Shown: positions 1-6,431 of the stretch, piece after piece
Layout of the letters: every line of letters starts with the position of its first letter
Numbering within the stretch: position 1 is the stretch's first letter
Origin: Neisseriales bacterium
Lineage (GTDB): Bacteria; Pseudomonadota; Gammaproteobacteria; Burkholderiales; UBA11063
Assembly (NCBI GenBank): GCA_008017145.1
Contig: SSGY01000051.1
Span: forward strand, 1 to 10,686
Length of the DNA stretch: 10,686 nucleotides
Direction: 5' to 3'
Notes under the pieces: model-generated
Databases searched by the model: none
Told to the model about the DNA's origin: nothing
Seen by the model: the letters and a program-made list of their open reading frames with translations, nothing else
Translations under genes and position numbers: made by a program

Positions 1-85
1 GACATACTTCTGTGACTGGCATACCACTTTCTGCCAATTTTAGAATATTGATTATTTGTGATTCAGTAAACTTTGAGTTCTTCAT
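1..85 (-). CDS. IS3-family transposase OrfA, N-terminal 28 codons (partial)
   Basis: This is the start of the DNA-binding subunit of an IS3-family transposase. The visible 28 residues begin MKNSKFTESQIINILK and continue with a segment ending GMPVTEVC. This is the typical opening of the OrfA helix-turn-helix in the IS3 family (close to the IS407-type consensus: K-S-x-F-T-E-x-Q-I, then G-x-x-V-x-x-x-C). The ATG at 83-85 is preceded by GAAGGG with suitable spacing (minus strand, about 91-98), which supports the start. In complete elements OrfA is followed by OrfB, made by -1 frameshifting; that part lies beyond base 1, so whether this copy is intact cannot be told. Confidence 0.75.
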   Translation of the reverse strand, partial: MKNSKFTESQIINILKLAESGMPVTEVC

Positions 86-172
86 TTTTAATACCCTTCT
101 TGGTGTTAGTCGATATTGTAAATCTCTCTACTTATCAATAGCACTTTTTTTAGGGGGTATTACCCGGGATCA
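1..172 (-). mobile_element. IS3-family insertion sequence, 5' end only (runs off the window)
   Basis: Reading the minus strand, the sequence from 172 begins TGATCCCGGGTAATACCCCC, followed by an A-run, and leads after about 90 bases into the first codons of an IS3-type orfA. IS3-family elements end in 5'-TG...CA-3' and carry imperfect terminal inverted repeats, so 172 is the likely outer tip. The tip contains a small palindrome (gggta-t-taccc, 155-165). Only one end is in the window, so neither the second inverted repeat nor the 3-4 bp target duplication can be tested. The element boundary is inferred; the transposase identity is better supported. Confidence 0.65.
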
Positions 173-188
173 AATACTAATTTATTAA

Positions 189-422
189 CTAAGATCGCGA
201 TTGAATGCGGATATTTTCAACGAATTCCCGAATCATTATATCGTCCATTTGTTGTTTCTCTTTTGCCTGAGTAATTCGTCTTTAGCTGATTACTTGTTGT
301 TCAAAGATTTTAACGTTACTCTAATAATGATTGGAGCTACATCCCGTTGTAGAGCAAAGTGTAGTTAGCTTAGCTTTAATCATTGAAATAGCTAATACTT
401 GTGTGACACTGCCAATAATGTG
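189..422 (-). pseudogene. Decayed IS3-type orfB-like remnant
   Basis: A single minus-strand frame from about 422 to 189 reads through two in-frame stops and still looks protein-like. The first part includes MIKAKLTTLC followed by a G-C-S-S-N-H-Y run, interrupted by TAG exactly where a second Tyr would be expected. After a TAA come KEKQQMDDIMIREF and VENIRIQ, and then TAG. A helix-turn-helix ending in ...S-x-x-Y-Y, then a basic stretch and a (V/I)xxIR segment, is how many IS3 OrfB proteins begin. I infer a mutated fragment of an IS3 orfB, perhaps a relic of an older insertion next to the IS end at 172. The similarity is by eye only, so this is tentative. No other gene is seen between the IS end and dacB. 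Confidence 0.35.
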
Positions 423-427
423 CCTTA

Positions 428-1870
428 TCAGTTTTTGCTTTCAATCATATTTAAAGACTCCAAACTATCAGCAAAAAACTGTTTAAATGTTTGTAGCTCA
501 GTTTTACCTGCATCGCCACGGCTGATTCCATTTGCTAAAAATGAAATGGCATAAACATGACCATTGCGAGCATAGAAATAACCAGAATAAGCCTTGGTAT
601 CAGAGAGTGAACCAGTTTTAGCATGAAGCTGAGTTTTATACTGACCAAACTCGGTTTGCAGAGTACCAGATTCACCAGGAGTTGGAAGGCTATTAATGAA
701 ATTAACAGACTCTTTGTCATGGTACATAGTATAGAGCAATGTTGTCATATGTGCTGCAGATAGTTGCTCATAGCGCGATAATCCCGAGCCATTTTCTACT
801 TTAAGCTCCGGAAAGTTTAAATTTTGCTTGAATGTCTGATAGTAGATGTTTTTAGCATTTTCATAAGTTGCATCGTTGGCTGAGCGATATGCGCCTAGAG
901 AAAGTAGCATGCTCTTAGCATAGAGGTTATTACTTTGTTTGTTCATTTGCCACATGGTCTGCGCCAAAGGTTGGGAAGTTATCTCTGCAATAGGTATAGT
1001 CGAAGCAGGGGCATTTTCTATCAAGATTTTGCCTTTGAGCTTGATGCGTTGCTGTTTCAAAATTAACGCAACCAGTTGTCGATTGTATTGATTGTTATCT
1101 AAAAGATAGAAATTAATATTTTTTCCATCACAGCTAGCTGGTATATTGCCAGTTAAAACAAAATCACTAGTTTTCTGTTTTTTAGATTTCGAAGCAGTAG
1201 CACGTGATTTATTGATGTTGACATAATCACTTAAATCATTACAAGCAAATTTAGCATTAATTAATTTCAATTGGTTATCAAATTTTAATTTACCACCACG
1301 ATAGGTATCAAAAGTAATCTTATTGGCTTTAATATGTAAAGCTAGAGTAGAGATGTTTTCATCGATGATCAGAGATTTTGGATCAACTGAGTAACTGGCA
1401 TATGGCTCAGGATAGAGTTCACTACTCGGGACATTTTGGTTAAAGATATGAGTATCTAAAATTAAATTCCCCTGAATCGTATTAATCCCATTATGCTTTA
1501 AAGTCATAAACAGATTAGTTACCGATTGAGTGGTTAATGTTGGGTCGCCACCACCAATTAGATAGAGATTACCATCCAAATTATCTTGTTTAACTTTGCC
1601 ACTATAACTAAGCGTTGTTTTCCATGTGAAATTAGCTCCAAGATTTTGTAATGCCGCGTAGCTAGTTAACAGCTTCATGTTTGAGGCTAAGAGCATTGGA
1701 GTTGATTCACGGTACTGATAAATAATATCTGCATTCGTGCTATCAATTATACTAACAGCAACTTTATTTTTTAATGCATTGGGGATTGTGGGCAAAGTTT
1801 GTGGGGCAGCGAAACAGGAAGTAGTTAAGAGTAGTAATGTAGTGATAATTTTAATTTTATTTGCGCGCAC
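428..1870 (-). CDS. dacB: D-alanyl-D-alanine carboxypeptidase/endopeptidase DacB (PBP4 type)
   Basis: This is a periplasmic class-C penicillin-binding protein that trims pentapeptides and cleaves cross-links in peptidoglycan. All three active-site motifs are present: SNMK (SxxK, nucleophile Ser63), SNN (SxN, Ser313) and KTG (418-420), plus the PBP4 signature NGSGLSR (360-366). The long insert between SxxK and SxN matches the PBP4 family, and about 480 residues is normal (E. coli is near 477). The N-terminus is a signal peptide: a basic start, a hydrophobic TTLLLL core and a cut near CFAA; the Cys could suggest a lipoprotein, but the lipobox is poor. I chose GTG at 1870 because AAAAAAGG lies 7 nt upstream; the in-frame TTG at 1876 is only 1 nt from it. 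The gene overlaps the end of rnfH by 14 bp and is last in its operon. Confidence 0.93.
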   Translation of the reverse strand: MRANKIKIITTLLLLTTSCFAAPQTLPTIPNALKNKVAVSIIDSTNADIIYQYRESTPMLLASNMKLLTSYAALQNLGANFTWKTTLSYSGKVKQDNLDGNLYLIGGGDPTLTTQSVTNLFMTLKHNGINTIQGNLILDTHIFNQNVPSSELYPEPYASYSVDPKSLIIDENISTLALHIKANKITFDTYRGGKLKFDNQLKLINAKFACNDLSDYVNINKSRATASKSKKQKTSDFVLTGNIPASCDGKNINFYLLDNNQYNRQLVALILKQQRIKLKGKILIENAPASTIPIAEITSQPLAQTMWQMNKQSNNLYAKSMLLSLGAYRSANDATYENAKNIYYQTFKQNLNFPELKVENGSGLSRYEQLSAAHMTTLLYTMYHDKESVNFINSLPTPGESGTLQTEFGQYKTQLHAKTGSLSDTKAYSGYFYARNGHVYAISFLANGISRGDAGKTELQTFKQFFADSLESLNMIESKN

Positions 1871-2132
1871 GCTCAAGCCTTTTTTGGTTAGGAGTTTTGT
1901 TTAAGGGGCGATATATCTCGATGCGGTCACCATGTTTTAGCTGATATTGCTCAGGGCTAAATTGTCGTTTGCCAAAAATACCAACTGGTAAACCAAGTAA
2001 TTCATACCCAGGAAAGAAATCTTGAATTTGCGAGCGTGTAATAGCATCAGCAATAGAGCAGGATGTCTCAACTTCGAGAGCTACAATTTTTTGTAAGGAG
2101 TTAGTTGCAAAAACAACTTCAATTTTAATCAT
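1857..2132 (-). CDS. rnfH: RnfH family protein (UPF0125, ubiquitin-like fold)
   Basis: This is a small cytoplasmic protein of 91 residues in the RnfH/UPF0125 family, which has a beta-grasp (ubiquitin/MoaD-like) fold and no firmly established biochemical role. Family marks are the opening strand IKIEVVFA, the central GLPVGIFGK segment, the DGDR-like loop HGDRIEIYRPL, and a basic tail K-x-x-x-x-R-L-E-R-A-R. The name comes from association with rnf (Na+-translocating oxidoreductase) genes in some bacteria; no rnf genes are visible here. The start ATG (2130-2132) overlaps the ratA stop codon (ATGA, 4-bp overlap), so translation is probably coupled. ratA-rnfH is a pair also seen in E. coli (yfjG-yfjF). 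The toxin-antitoxin label once given to that pair is disputed, and I see nothing here to support it. Confidence 0.9.
   Translation of the reverse strand: MIKIEVVFATNSLQKIVALEVETSCSIADAITRSQIQDFFPGYELLGLPVGIFGKRQFSPEQYQLKHGDRIEIYRPLNKTPNQKRLERARK
1871..1886 (-). promoter_or_regulatory. Ribosome binding site that decides the dacB start
   Basis: On the minus strand the sequence CCAAAAAAGGCTTGAGC leads into GTG at 1870. The AAAGG core is 7 nt from the GTG but only 1 nt from the upstream in-frame TTG (1876), which favours the GTG. The site lies inside the rnfH coding sequence, consistent with coupled translation of overlapping genes. Confidence 0.5.
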
Positions 2133-2563
2133 TTGCGATAAATCTCATGAGCTTTTTTAACGAAACTATCAACGATATTTTTAATAACAAATTCAAAAAC
2201 AGCACCAATTACTTTTTCAATGATGATGTTGCTGAATTTATAATCAAGTTTAAATTCAACCTTGCAGCCAGATTCGCCAAGTGGAGTAAATATCCAATGA
2301 CCTTTAAGATGCTTAAATGGACCGTCAACCAGACTTAAATCAATTTTTTGGTCTGGGGTATTGATGTTTTCGGTGGTAAAGTGAGCTTTTACTTTTAGAT
2401 AAGAGATATCAACCCGAGCAACAACTCGATTGCCTTCACTTTTAAGAACCTGTGAACTAGGGCACCATGGTAAATAATGTTTATAATTAGCAATGTCACT
2501 AACTAATGCGTACATTTGTGCTGGTGTATATGGAGTAATGACTGATTTCGTAATTGTTAGCAT
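2129..2563 (-). CDS. ratA: RatA/Coq10-like START-domain protein (ubiquinone-binding)
   Basis: This 144-residue single-domain protein belongs to the SRPBCC/START superfamily, RatA (YfjG) / Coq10 branch. Its pattern is characteristic: an N-terminal strand ending in S-V-I, helix PAQMYALVSDI, then YKHYLPWCPSS (the F/Y-L-P-x-C motif at 30-34), a VDGPFKHLKG turn and a long amphipathic C-terminal helix (VFEFVIKNIVDSFVKKAHEIY). Yeast Coq10 binds ubiquinone and is needed for its efficient use in respiration. E. coli RatA was proposed to block 70S ribosome formation, but the Coq10-like role is generally considered more plausible. Lying directly after ubiG (7-bp overlap) fits a ubiquinone-related job. 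The start ATG at 2561-2563 lies inside the end of ubiG. Confidence 0.9.
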   Translation of the reverse strand: MLTITKSVITPYTPAQMYALVSDIANYKHYLPWCPSSQVLKSEGNRVVARVDISYLKVKAHFTTENINTPDQKIDLSLVDGPFKHLKGHWIFTPLGESGCKVEFKLDYKFSNIIIEKVIGAVFEFVIKNIVDSFVKKAHEIYRK

Positions 2564-3249
2564 ATTTTTTGACAGGCTACCATATAGTTAATACTGGTGT
2601 CGGTGCTAAGCGCCGCAGTTTGAGTGATTGGATTATAAGTCATTCCACTAAGGGCGACTAATTCAAATCCTGCTTGTTTCAGCATATTGCGTAATTCTGC
2701 AGGTTTGATGAATTTTTGATAATCATGAGTACCTTGCGGTACCAAATTTAAAATATATTCTGCAGCAACCACACCAAGTGCATAACTCTTAAAATTGCGA
2801 TTTAACGTCGAAAAGAACGCCATTCCGTTTGGTTTTAATAATTTGGCACATTCTTGGATGATATAAGCAGGATCAGGTACATGCTCAAGCATTTCCATAC
2901 AAGTCACTACATCAAAGCCTTCGGGTGACTGCGCTGCTTTAGCGCCAACTTCGATGCACTCATAATTAACTGACAAATTGCTTTCATAAAGATGAAGTTT
3001 AGCAATTTCAATTGATTGCGGAGCTAGGTCAATAGCGCTAACTTGTGCGCCAAGCTTAGCAAGAGCTTCGGATAAAATTCCGCCACCGCAGCCAACATCA
3101 ATCAGCGCTTTATCACGGATTTCGCTATGCTTTTGGATGAACTCACAGCGTAGTGGGTTGATCTGGTGTAAGGTTTTAAATGCACCGTCGGTATTCCACC
3201 ACTCGTGAGCGAGATCATTAAATTTGTCAATTTCGGCTTGTGAATGCAT
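2557..3249 (-). CDS. ubiG: Ubiquinone biosynthesis O-methyltransferase UbiG
   Basis: This SAM-dependent class I methyltransferase carries out both O-methylation steps of ubiquinone synthesis (early catechol and final demethylubiquinol). At 230 residues it is the usual length. Visible marks are FNDLAHEWWN near the N-terminus, the SAM motif I DVGCGGG (51-57), acidic Asp74 at the end of strand 2, EMLEHVPDP (119-127), and the UbiG-typical segments NRNFKSY (150-156) and GTHDYQKFIKPAE (173-185). It starts 3 bp after the tolQ stop and overlaps ratA by 7 bp, so it should be co-transcribed with both. It links the operon to respiratory quinone supply. Confidence 0.96.
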   Translation of the reverse strand: MHSQAEIDKFNDLAHEWWNTDGAFKTLHQINPLRCEFIQKHSEIRDKALIDVGCGGGILSEALAKLGAQVSAIDLAPQSIEIAKLHLYESNLSVNYECIEVGAKAAQSPEGFDVVTCMEMLEHVPDPAYIIQECAKLLKPNGMAFFSTLNRNFKSYALGVVAAEYILNLVPQGTHDYQKFIKPAELRNMLKQAGFELVALSGMTYNPITQTAALSTDTSINYMVACQKIC

Positions 3250-3252
3250 TTT

Positions 3253-3942
3253 TTACATATCCTGATTGCTGGTTGCAGATAGTTTGCGATTGATTAGGTT
3301 CAAAAACTCATCACCAAAGCGGTTCATTTTTTTCTCAAGCATTTCTACATCTGCAGTAAATTTATTATAACCCATATATGCCGGAATTGCGACAAATAAA
3401 CCAATTGCCGTGGCAATCAATGCTTCTGCAATACCAGGTGCAACCGAAGCAAGAGTAGCTTGTCCAGTATTACCTAAACCAATAAATGCATGCATAATTC
3501 CCCATACCGTACCTAGTAATCCAATGTACGGACTAACTGAACCAAAGGTTGCTAAGGTTGATAGACGGCTTTCATAGCTATTTAACTCATCGTCGATAGT
3601 AGCGGTTAATGAGCGTTCAATATTAGTTGTGATTGTGTCTTTATTACTAATTCCACTTTTACTTAGGCGGTTATATTCAGATAGTCCAGCGTAAAACATT
3701 TGGCAGGTCGTGGTGCGATTAGCTGCAGTACTAATTGAGTTATACAAAGTTGTTATGCTATTGCTATTATGATACTGGCTCATGAACTTTATAGTTTCTG
3801 ATTTTGCTTTAGATAATGCAATCCATTTGCTGATAATGATACCCCATGAAACTACTGAGAATATTGCAAGCAATGCCATAATTGCCTGTACAGCAAGTGA
3901 TGCATCAGTAATCAGCGATATAATTGACATTTGTTGTTCCAT
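3253..3942 (-). CDS. tolQ: TolQ (MotA/TolQ/ExbB proton channel family)
   Basis: This inner-membrane protein of the TolQ/ExbB proton-channel family uses the proton gradient, with TolR, to energise TolA and keep the outer membrane constricted during division. Three membrane segments are visible: about residues 17-38, 131-155 and 168-192. The conserved block GSVSPYIGLLGTVWGIMHAF, followed by SVAPGIAEALIATAIGLFVAIPA, is the family signature, and the spacing and 229-residue length favour TolQ over ExbB. The ATG at 3940-3942 has AGGTGAGG just upstream; a second in-frame ATG at 3928-3930 is less well placed. Oddly, no tolR, tolA, tolB or pal follows; ubiG starts 3 bp later. ExbB of an energy-coupling system is the main alternative. 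Confidence 0.88.
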   Translation of the reverse strand: MEQQMSIISLITDASLAVQAIMALLAIFSVVSWGIIISKWIALSKAKSETIKFMSQYHNSNSITTLYNSISTAANRTTTCQMFYAGLSEYNRLSKSGISNKDTITTNIERSLTATIDDELNSYESRLSTLATFGSVSPYIGLLGTVWGIMHAFIGLGNTGQATLASVAPGIAEALIATAIGLFVAIPAYMGYNKFTADVEMLEKKMNRFGDEFLNLINRKLSATSNQDM

Positions 3943-3973
3943 AAGTCCTCACCTAAATTTTTAGAATAATTTA

Positions 3974-4096
3974 TACTCGTAGTATTTGATTCTTAGGCGC
4001 GAAGGATTGATCAAAAAGACAACGCAGTGTAGATAGAACTACATAAGGAATCTTTTTTGAAATCCGACAAAGTACAAGATTCAAAGACGATGAGTA
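3974..4096. repeat. 123-bp imperfect palindrome (long hairpin) upstream of tolQ
   Basis: The two halves are imperfect inverted repeats around a centre near 4035. The outer arms, 21 nt each at 3974-3994 and 4076-4096, pair with 4 mismatches (tactcgtagt... against ...acgatgagta). Inner arms are ggattgatcaaaaaga (4004-4019) against tcttttttgaaatcc (4051-4065), with small gaps. The apex is TGTAG (4028-4032) against CTACA (4039-4043) around a 6-nt loop, atagaa. All three arm pairs share one centre, which argues against chance. It could be a folded 5' leader of the tolQ transcript, a small RNA, or a miniature inverted-repeat element. It is not GC-rich and has no T-tail, so it is not an ordinary terminator. 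Confidence 0.6.
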
Positions 4097-4110
4097 CATT
4101 TCAGGGCTAA

Positions 4111-4119
4111 ATTTTACCA
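4111..4119 (-). promoter_or_regulatory. Candidate extended -10 promoter for tolQ operon
   Basis: On the minus strand the sequence reads TGGTAAAAT, an extended -10 (TGn plus TAAAAT). No good -35 is present at 17 bp; TTTACA lies upstream at only 14 bp spacing. A start near 4104 would put the palindrome at the very 5' end of the tolQ leader. Inferred from the motif only. Confidence 0.3.
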
Positions 4120-4174
4120 CAGATGATTTATGTAAAATGCATTGAATTAAAATCTATGGTGAGTTAAGTAAAAA

Positions 4175-4639
4175 TCACTCTATATCTTCATCTTTAGTAG
4201 ATTTGATGATGTCGAAAATTGTATCTAGACTAAAGCCACGTGCAGCCATAAAACGTATCTGCTGAGCTTTTTCTTTGGTGTTTTCAGGTTGTTTTCCGTG
4301 GAACTTACGTAACCAGATTGATTTGGCTATAGCAAACTCATCAATTGCGGCTTGCTGATAGATATTATTTACTAATTCCTGATCAGCAACTTTGTTCATT
4401 AATTGGTACTTAATGCGCTGTGCACCAAATTTTTGACTTTTAGCATTGATATAATTTTCAATATAACGCTCTTCATTAAGGTATTTTTGTTCGACCATTT
4501 GAGTTAAAACTTCTTTAACCGCTTCAGTATCATCGGTGTATTTTTGGAGTTTAGTGAATAATTCACGATATGAGTAATCGCGACGTGAAAGAAAATCCAA
4601 TGCTTTGGCATAGAGGTTAATTGGTTTTGAGTTACTCAT
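4175..4639 (-). CDS. recX: RecX, regulatory protein for RecA
   Basis: RecX is a small, all-helical cytoplasmic protein that binds RecA filaments and limits their extension and activity. The 154-residue length and pattern fit the family: AKALDFLSRRDYSYRELFTKL (three-helix repeat opening), then EAVKEVLTQMVEQKYLNEERYIENYI and K-S-Q-K-F-G-A-Q-R-I-K-Y-Q-L, and a last repeat with R-x-M-A-A-R-G-F-S. Its position 46 bp after recA is the common arrangement. The ATG (4637-4639) is the only sensible in-frame start near the N-terminus, yet the bases before it are pyrimidine-rich (CTTTTCTCTTCCT) and lack a Shine-Dalgarno sequence, so translation is probably weak. Together with the recA-recX hairpin this suggests low RecX output relative to RecA. 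Confidence 0.92.
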   Translation of the reverse strand: MSNSKPINLYAKALDFLSRRDYSYRELFTKLQKYTDDTEAVKEVLTQMVEQKYLNEERYIENYINAKSQKFGAQRIKYQLMNKVADQELVNNIYQQAAIDEFAIAKSIWLRKFHGKQPENTKEKAQQIRFMAARGFSLDTIFDIIKSTKDEDIE

Positions 4640-4644
4640 AGGAA

Positions 4645-4672
4645 GAGAAAAGGCGTAATTATTAGTTACGCC
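4645..4672 (-). terminator. Hairpin plus T-rich run between recA and recX (attenuator-like)
   Basis: Minus strand: GGCGTAA, a 7-nt loop, TTACGCC, then TTTTCTCTT. The 7-bp perfect stem (4652-4658 with 4666-4672) followed by a T-rich run resembles a weak intrinsic terminator. In E. coli, recX is expressed mainly by read-through of a terminator after recA; the same logic is inferred here. Confidence 0.55.
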
Positions 4673-4685
4673 AATTGTGTTCTAG

Positions 4686-5741
4686 TTAAATTTCTTCAGC
4701 ATCAGTGCTAGCGTCGATTTCACGCTCATCAACTGGAACATCTGCTATAGCAACGCCAGATAAAGCGCGAACTTTTCCTTCGATTTCAGCTGCTATGGCA
4801 GGATTTTCTTTGAGAAACTCTTTAACGTTTTCTTTGCCTTGCCCAATTTTTTGTCCGTTGTAACTATACCACGCGCCTGATTTCTCTACAATATTGTTCA
4901 AAACGCCCAGATCAATTACTTCACCATTGCGCGAAATTCCTTCACCATACATGATTTCAAATTCAGCTTGCTTAAATGGTGGCGCAACTTTATTTTTAAC
5001 TACTTTAACTTTAGTATCACTACCAATTATGTCTTCACCTTTTTTAATATTGCCCGTACGGCGAATATCTAAGCGAACTGACGCGTAAAATTTGAGTGCA
5101 TTACCACCTGTTGTTGTCTCTGGTGAACCAAACATCACGCCAATTTTCATGCGAATTTGATTAATAAAGATAACTAAGGTATTGGTACGTTTAATATTAC
5201 CAGTTAGTTTACGTAGAGCCTGTGACATTAAGCGCGCTTGTAAGCCCATATGGCTATCACCCATATCACCTTCTAATTCGGCTTTAGGAACCAAAGCAGC
5301 TACAGAATCAACCACAATCAGATCAACACTACCGCTACGAACCAACATATCTGCAATTTCCAGTGCTTGTTCACCAGTATCTGGTTGAGAAATTAACATT
5401 TCATCAACTTTTACGCCAAGTTTACGAGCATAAATTGGATCTAATGCATTCTCTGCATCAATATAAGCACATGTTCCACCCGCTTTTTGCATTTCAGCTA
5501 CCACGTGTAAACATAGTGTAGTTTTACCTGATGATTCAGGTCCAAAAATTTCAACAACCCGTCCGCGTGGCAAGCCACCAACACCAAGAGCCAAGTCAAT
5601 TCCAAGTGAGCCAGTTGAAACTACTTGTATATCATTAGCAACTTGTTTATCGTCCATCCGCATGATAGAACCTTTACCAAATTGCTTTTCAATTTGTGCG
5701 AGCGCTATCTGGAGTGCTTTTGCTTTATCGTTATCTGCCAT
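4686..5741 (-). CDS. recA: RecA recombinase
   Basis: RecA is an ATP-dependent DNA strand-exchange protein; its filaments drive homologous recombination, repair and LexA cleavage. The 351-residue protein is full length. Marks are the N-terminal oligomerisation helix, Walker A GPESSGKT (67-74), Walker B LIVVD (141-145), the [16 protein letters not shown] segment (165-180), loop L2 with [18 protein letters not shown] (204-221), and an acidic C-terminal tail. The start ATG (5739-5741) lies 30 bp after the stop of the upstream methyltransferase gene, with AGAAAG as a modest ribosome site. No complete LexA box (CTGT-N8-ACAG) is visible in that 30-bp gap, so any SOS control would have to act elsewhere or by a different operator. 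recX follows. Confidence 0.98.
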   Translation of the reverse strand: MADNDKAKALQIALAQIEKQFGKGSIMRMDDKQVANDIQVVSTGSLGIDLALGVGGLPRGRVVEIFGPESSGKTTLCLHVVAEMQKAGGTCAYIDAENALDPIYARKLGVKVDEMLISQPDTGEQALEIADMLVRSGSVDLIVVDSVAALVPKAELEGDMGDSHMGLQARLMSQALRKLTGNIKRTNTLVIFINQIRMKIGVMFGSPETTTGGNALKFYASVRLDIRRTGNIKKGEDIIGSDTKVKVVKNKVAPPFKQAEFEIMYGEGISRNGEVIDLGVLNNIVEKSGAWYSYNGQKIGQGKENVKEFLKENPAIAAEIEGKVRALSGVAIADVPVDEREIDASTDAEEI

Positions 5742-5771
5742 TTAGTTTCTTTCTGTGTATAAGTTTAAGTG

Positions 5772-6422
5772 TTAAAATTTAAAGCCGCTAGGTGCTGCAC
5801 TAGATAATGGAGTAACAAAGGTTTCGAATAGTTGAGTTTGTTTATATTCGTTATCACTAACTTTTTGGATAACTACTGCATGCATAATTGGTGCTATGCC
5901 CTCAATACCAACTAAGATTCCGCCTACTTTAAGTTGTTTTTTTAGCTCTTGACTAATCTCTGCCATAGCCCCACCAACAAAAATTTTATCAAATGGCGCC
6001 TTATTTTCTAAACCACTCATTCCGTCAGCTTCTATGATGCTGACATTTTTAATTCCAGCGCGAGTAAGATTATCAACAGCGAATTGTTTATTCTGCGCAT
6101 TTATTTCTATACTATAGACAAAATCAGTTAGTTTTGCTAGCAAAGCAGTTACATAGCCACTACCAGTTCCAATTTCTAATACTTTATCTTTTTTACGTAG
6201 CTTTAATTCCTGCAATAAGCGTGCTTCCACTCTTGGGAAAAGCATTTTTTGTTCACCAGGCAGCGGCAGTTCAACATCAGATAATGCTAGATTACGTAGC
6301 GATGAGCTGACAAATTCCTCACGTTTAATTGTGCCAAGTAGACCAAGTACTTTTTCATCAAACATATTCCATGGGCGTATCTGTTGCTCAATCATATTAA
6401 AGCGTGCTAATTCAAAGTTCAT
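5772..6422 (-). CDS. PCMT-like SAM methyltransferase (protein-L-isoaspartate O-methyltransferase family paralogue)
   Basis: A 216-residue class I methyltransferase of the PCMT family. The SAM motif I is VLEIGTGSGYVTALLA (81-96), followed by SIEINAQN and a conserved DKIFVGGAM segment. It opens MNFELARFNMIEQQIRPW, typical of a betaproteobacterial paralogue rather than canonical Pcm. In canonical Pcm the isoaspartyl-binding loop contains GQTIS-type residues; here the matching place reads LPLPGEQKMLFPRVEARL, so isoaspartate repair cannot be assumed. Similar genes often carry the Pcm annotation without proof. It starts 9 bp after dsbA; the AAGGA ribosome site overlaps the dsbA stop codon. recA follows after 30 bp, so recA is probably read from this operon as well. 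The substrate is unknown to me. Confidence 0.82.
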   Translation of the reverse strand: MNFELARFNMIEQQIRPWNMFDEKVLGLLGTIKREEFVSSSLRNLALSDVELPLPGEQKMLFPRVEARLLQELKLRKKDKVLEIGTGSGYVTALLAKLTDFVYSIEINAQNKQFAVDNLTRAGIKNVSIIEADGMSGLENKAPFDKIFVGGAMAEISQELKKQLKVGGILVGIEGIAPIMHAVVIQKVSDNEYKQTQLFETFVTPLSSAAPSGFKF

Positions 6423-6431
6423 ATGAGATCC

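Noticed and set aside
2129..2132. ratA-rnfH as a toxin-antitoxin module
   Set aside because: The proteins match Coq10-like and ubiquitin-fold housekeeping families; the gene overlap is ordinary operon packing and the toxin claim for this pair is disputed.
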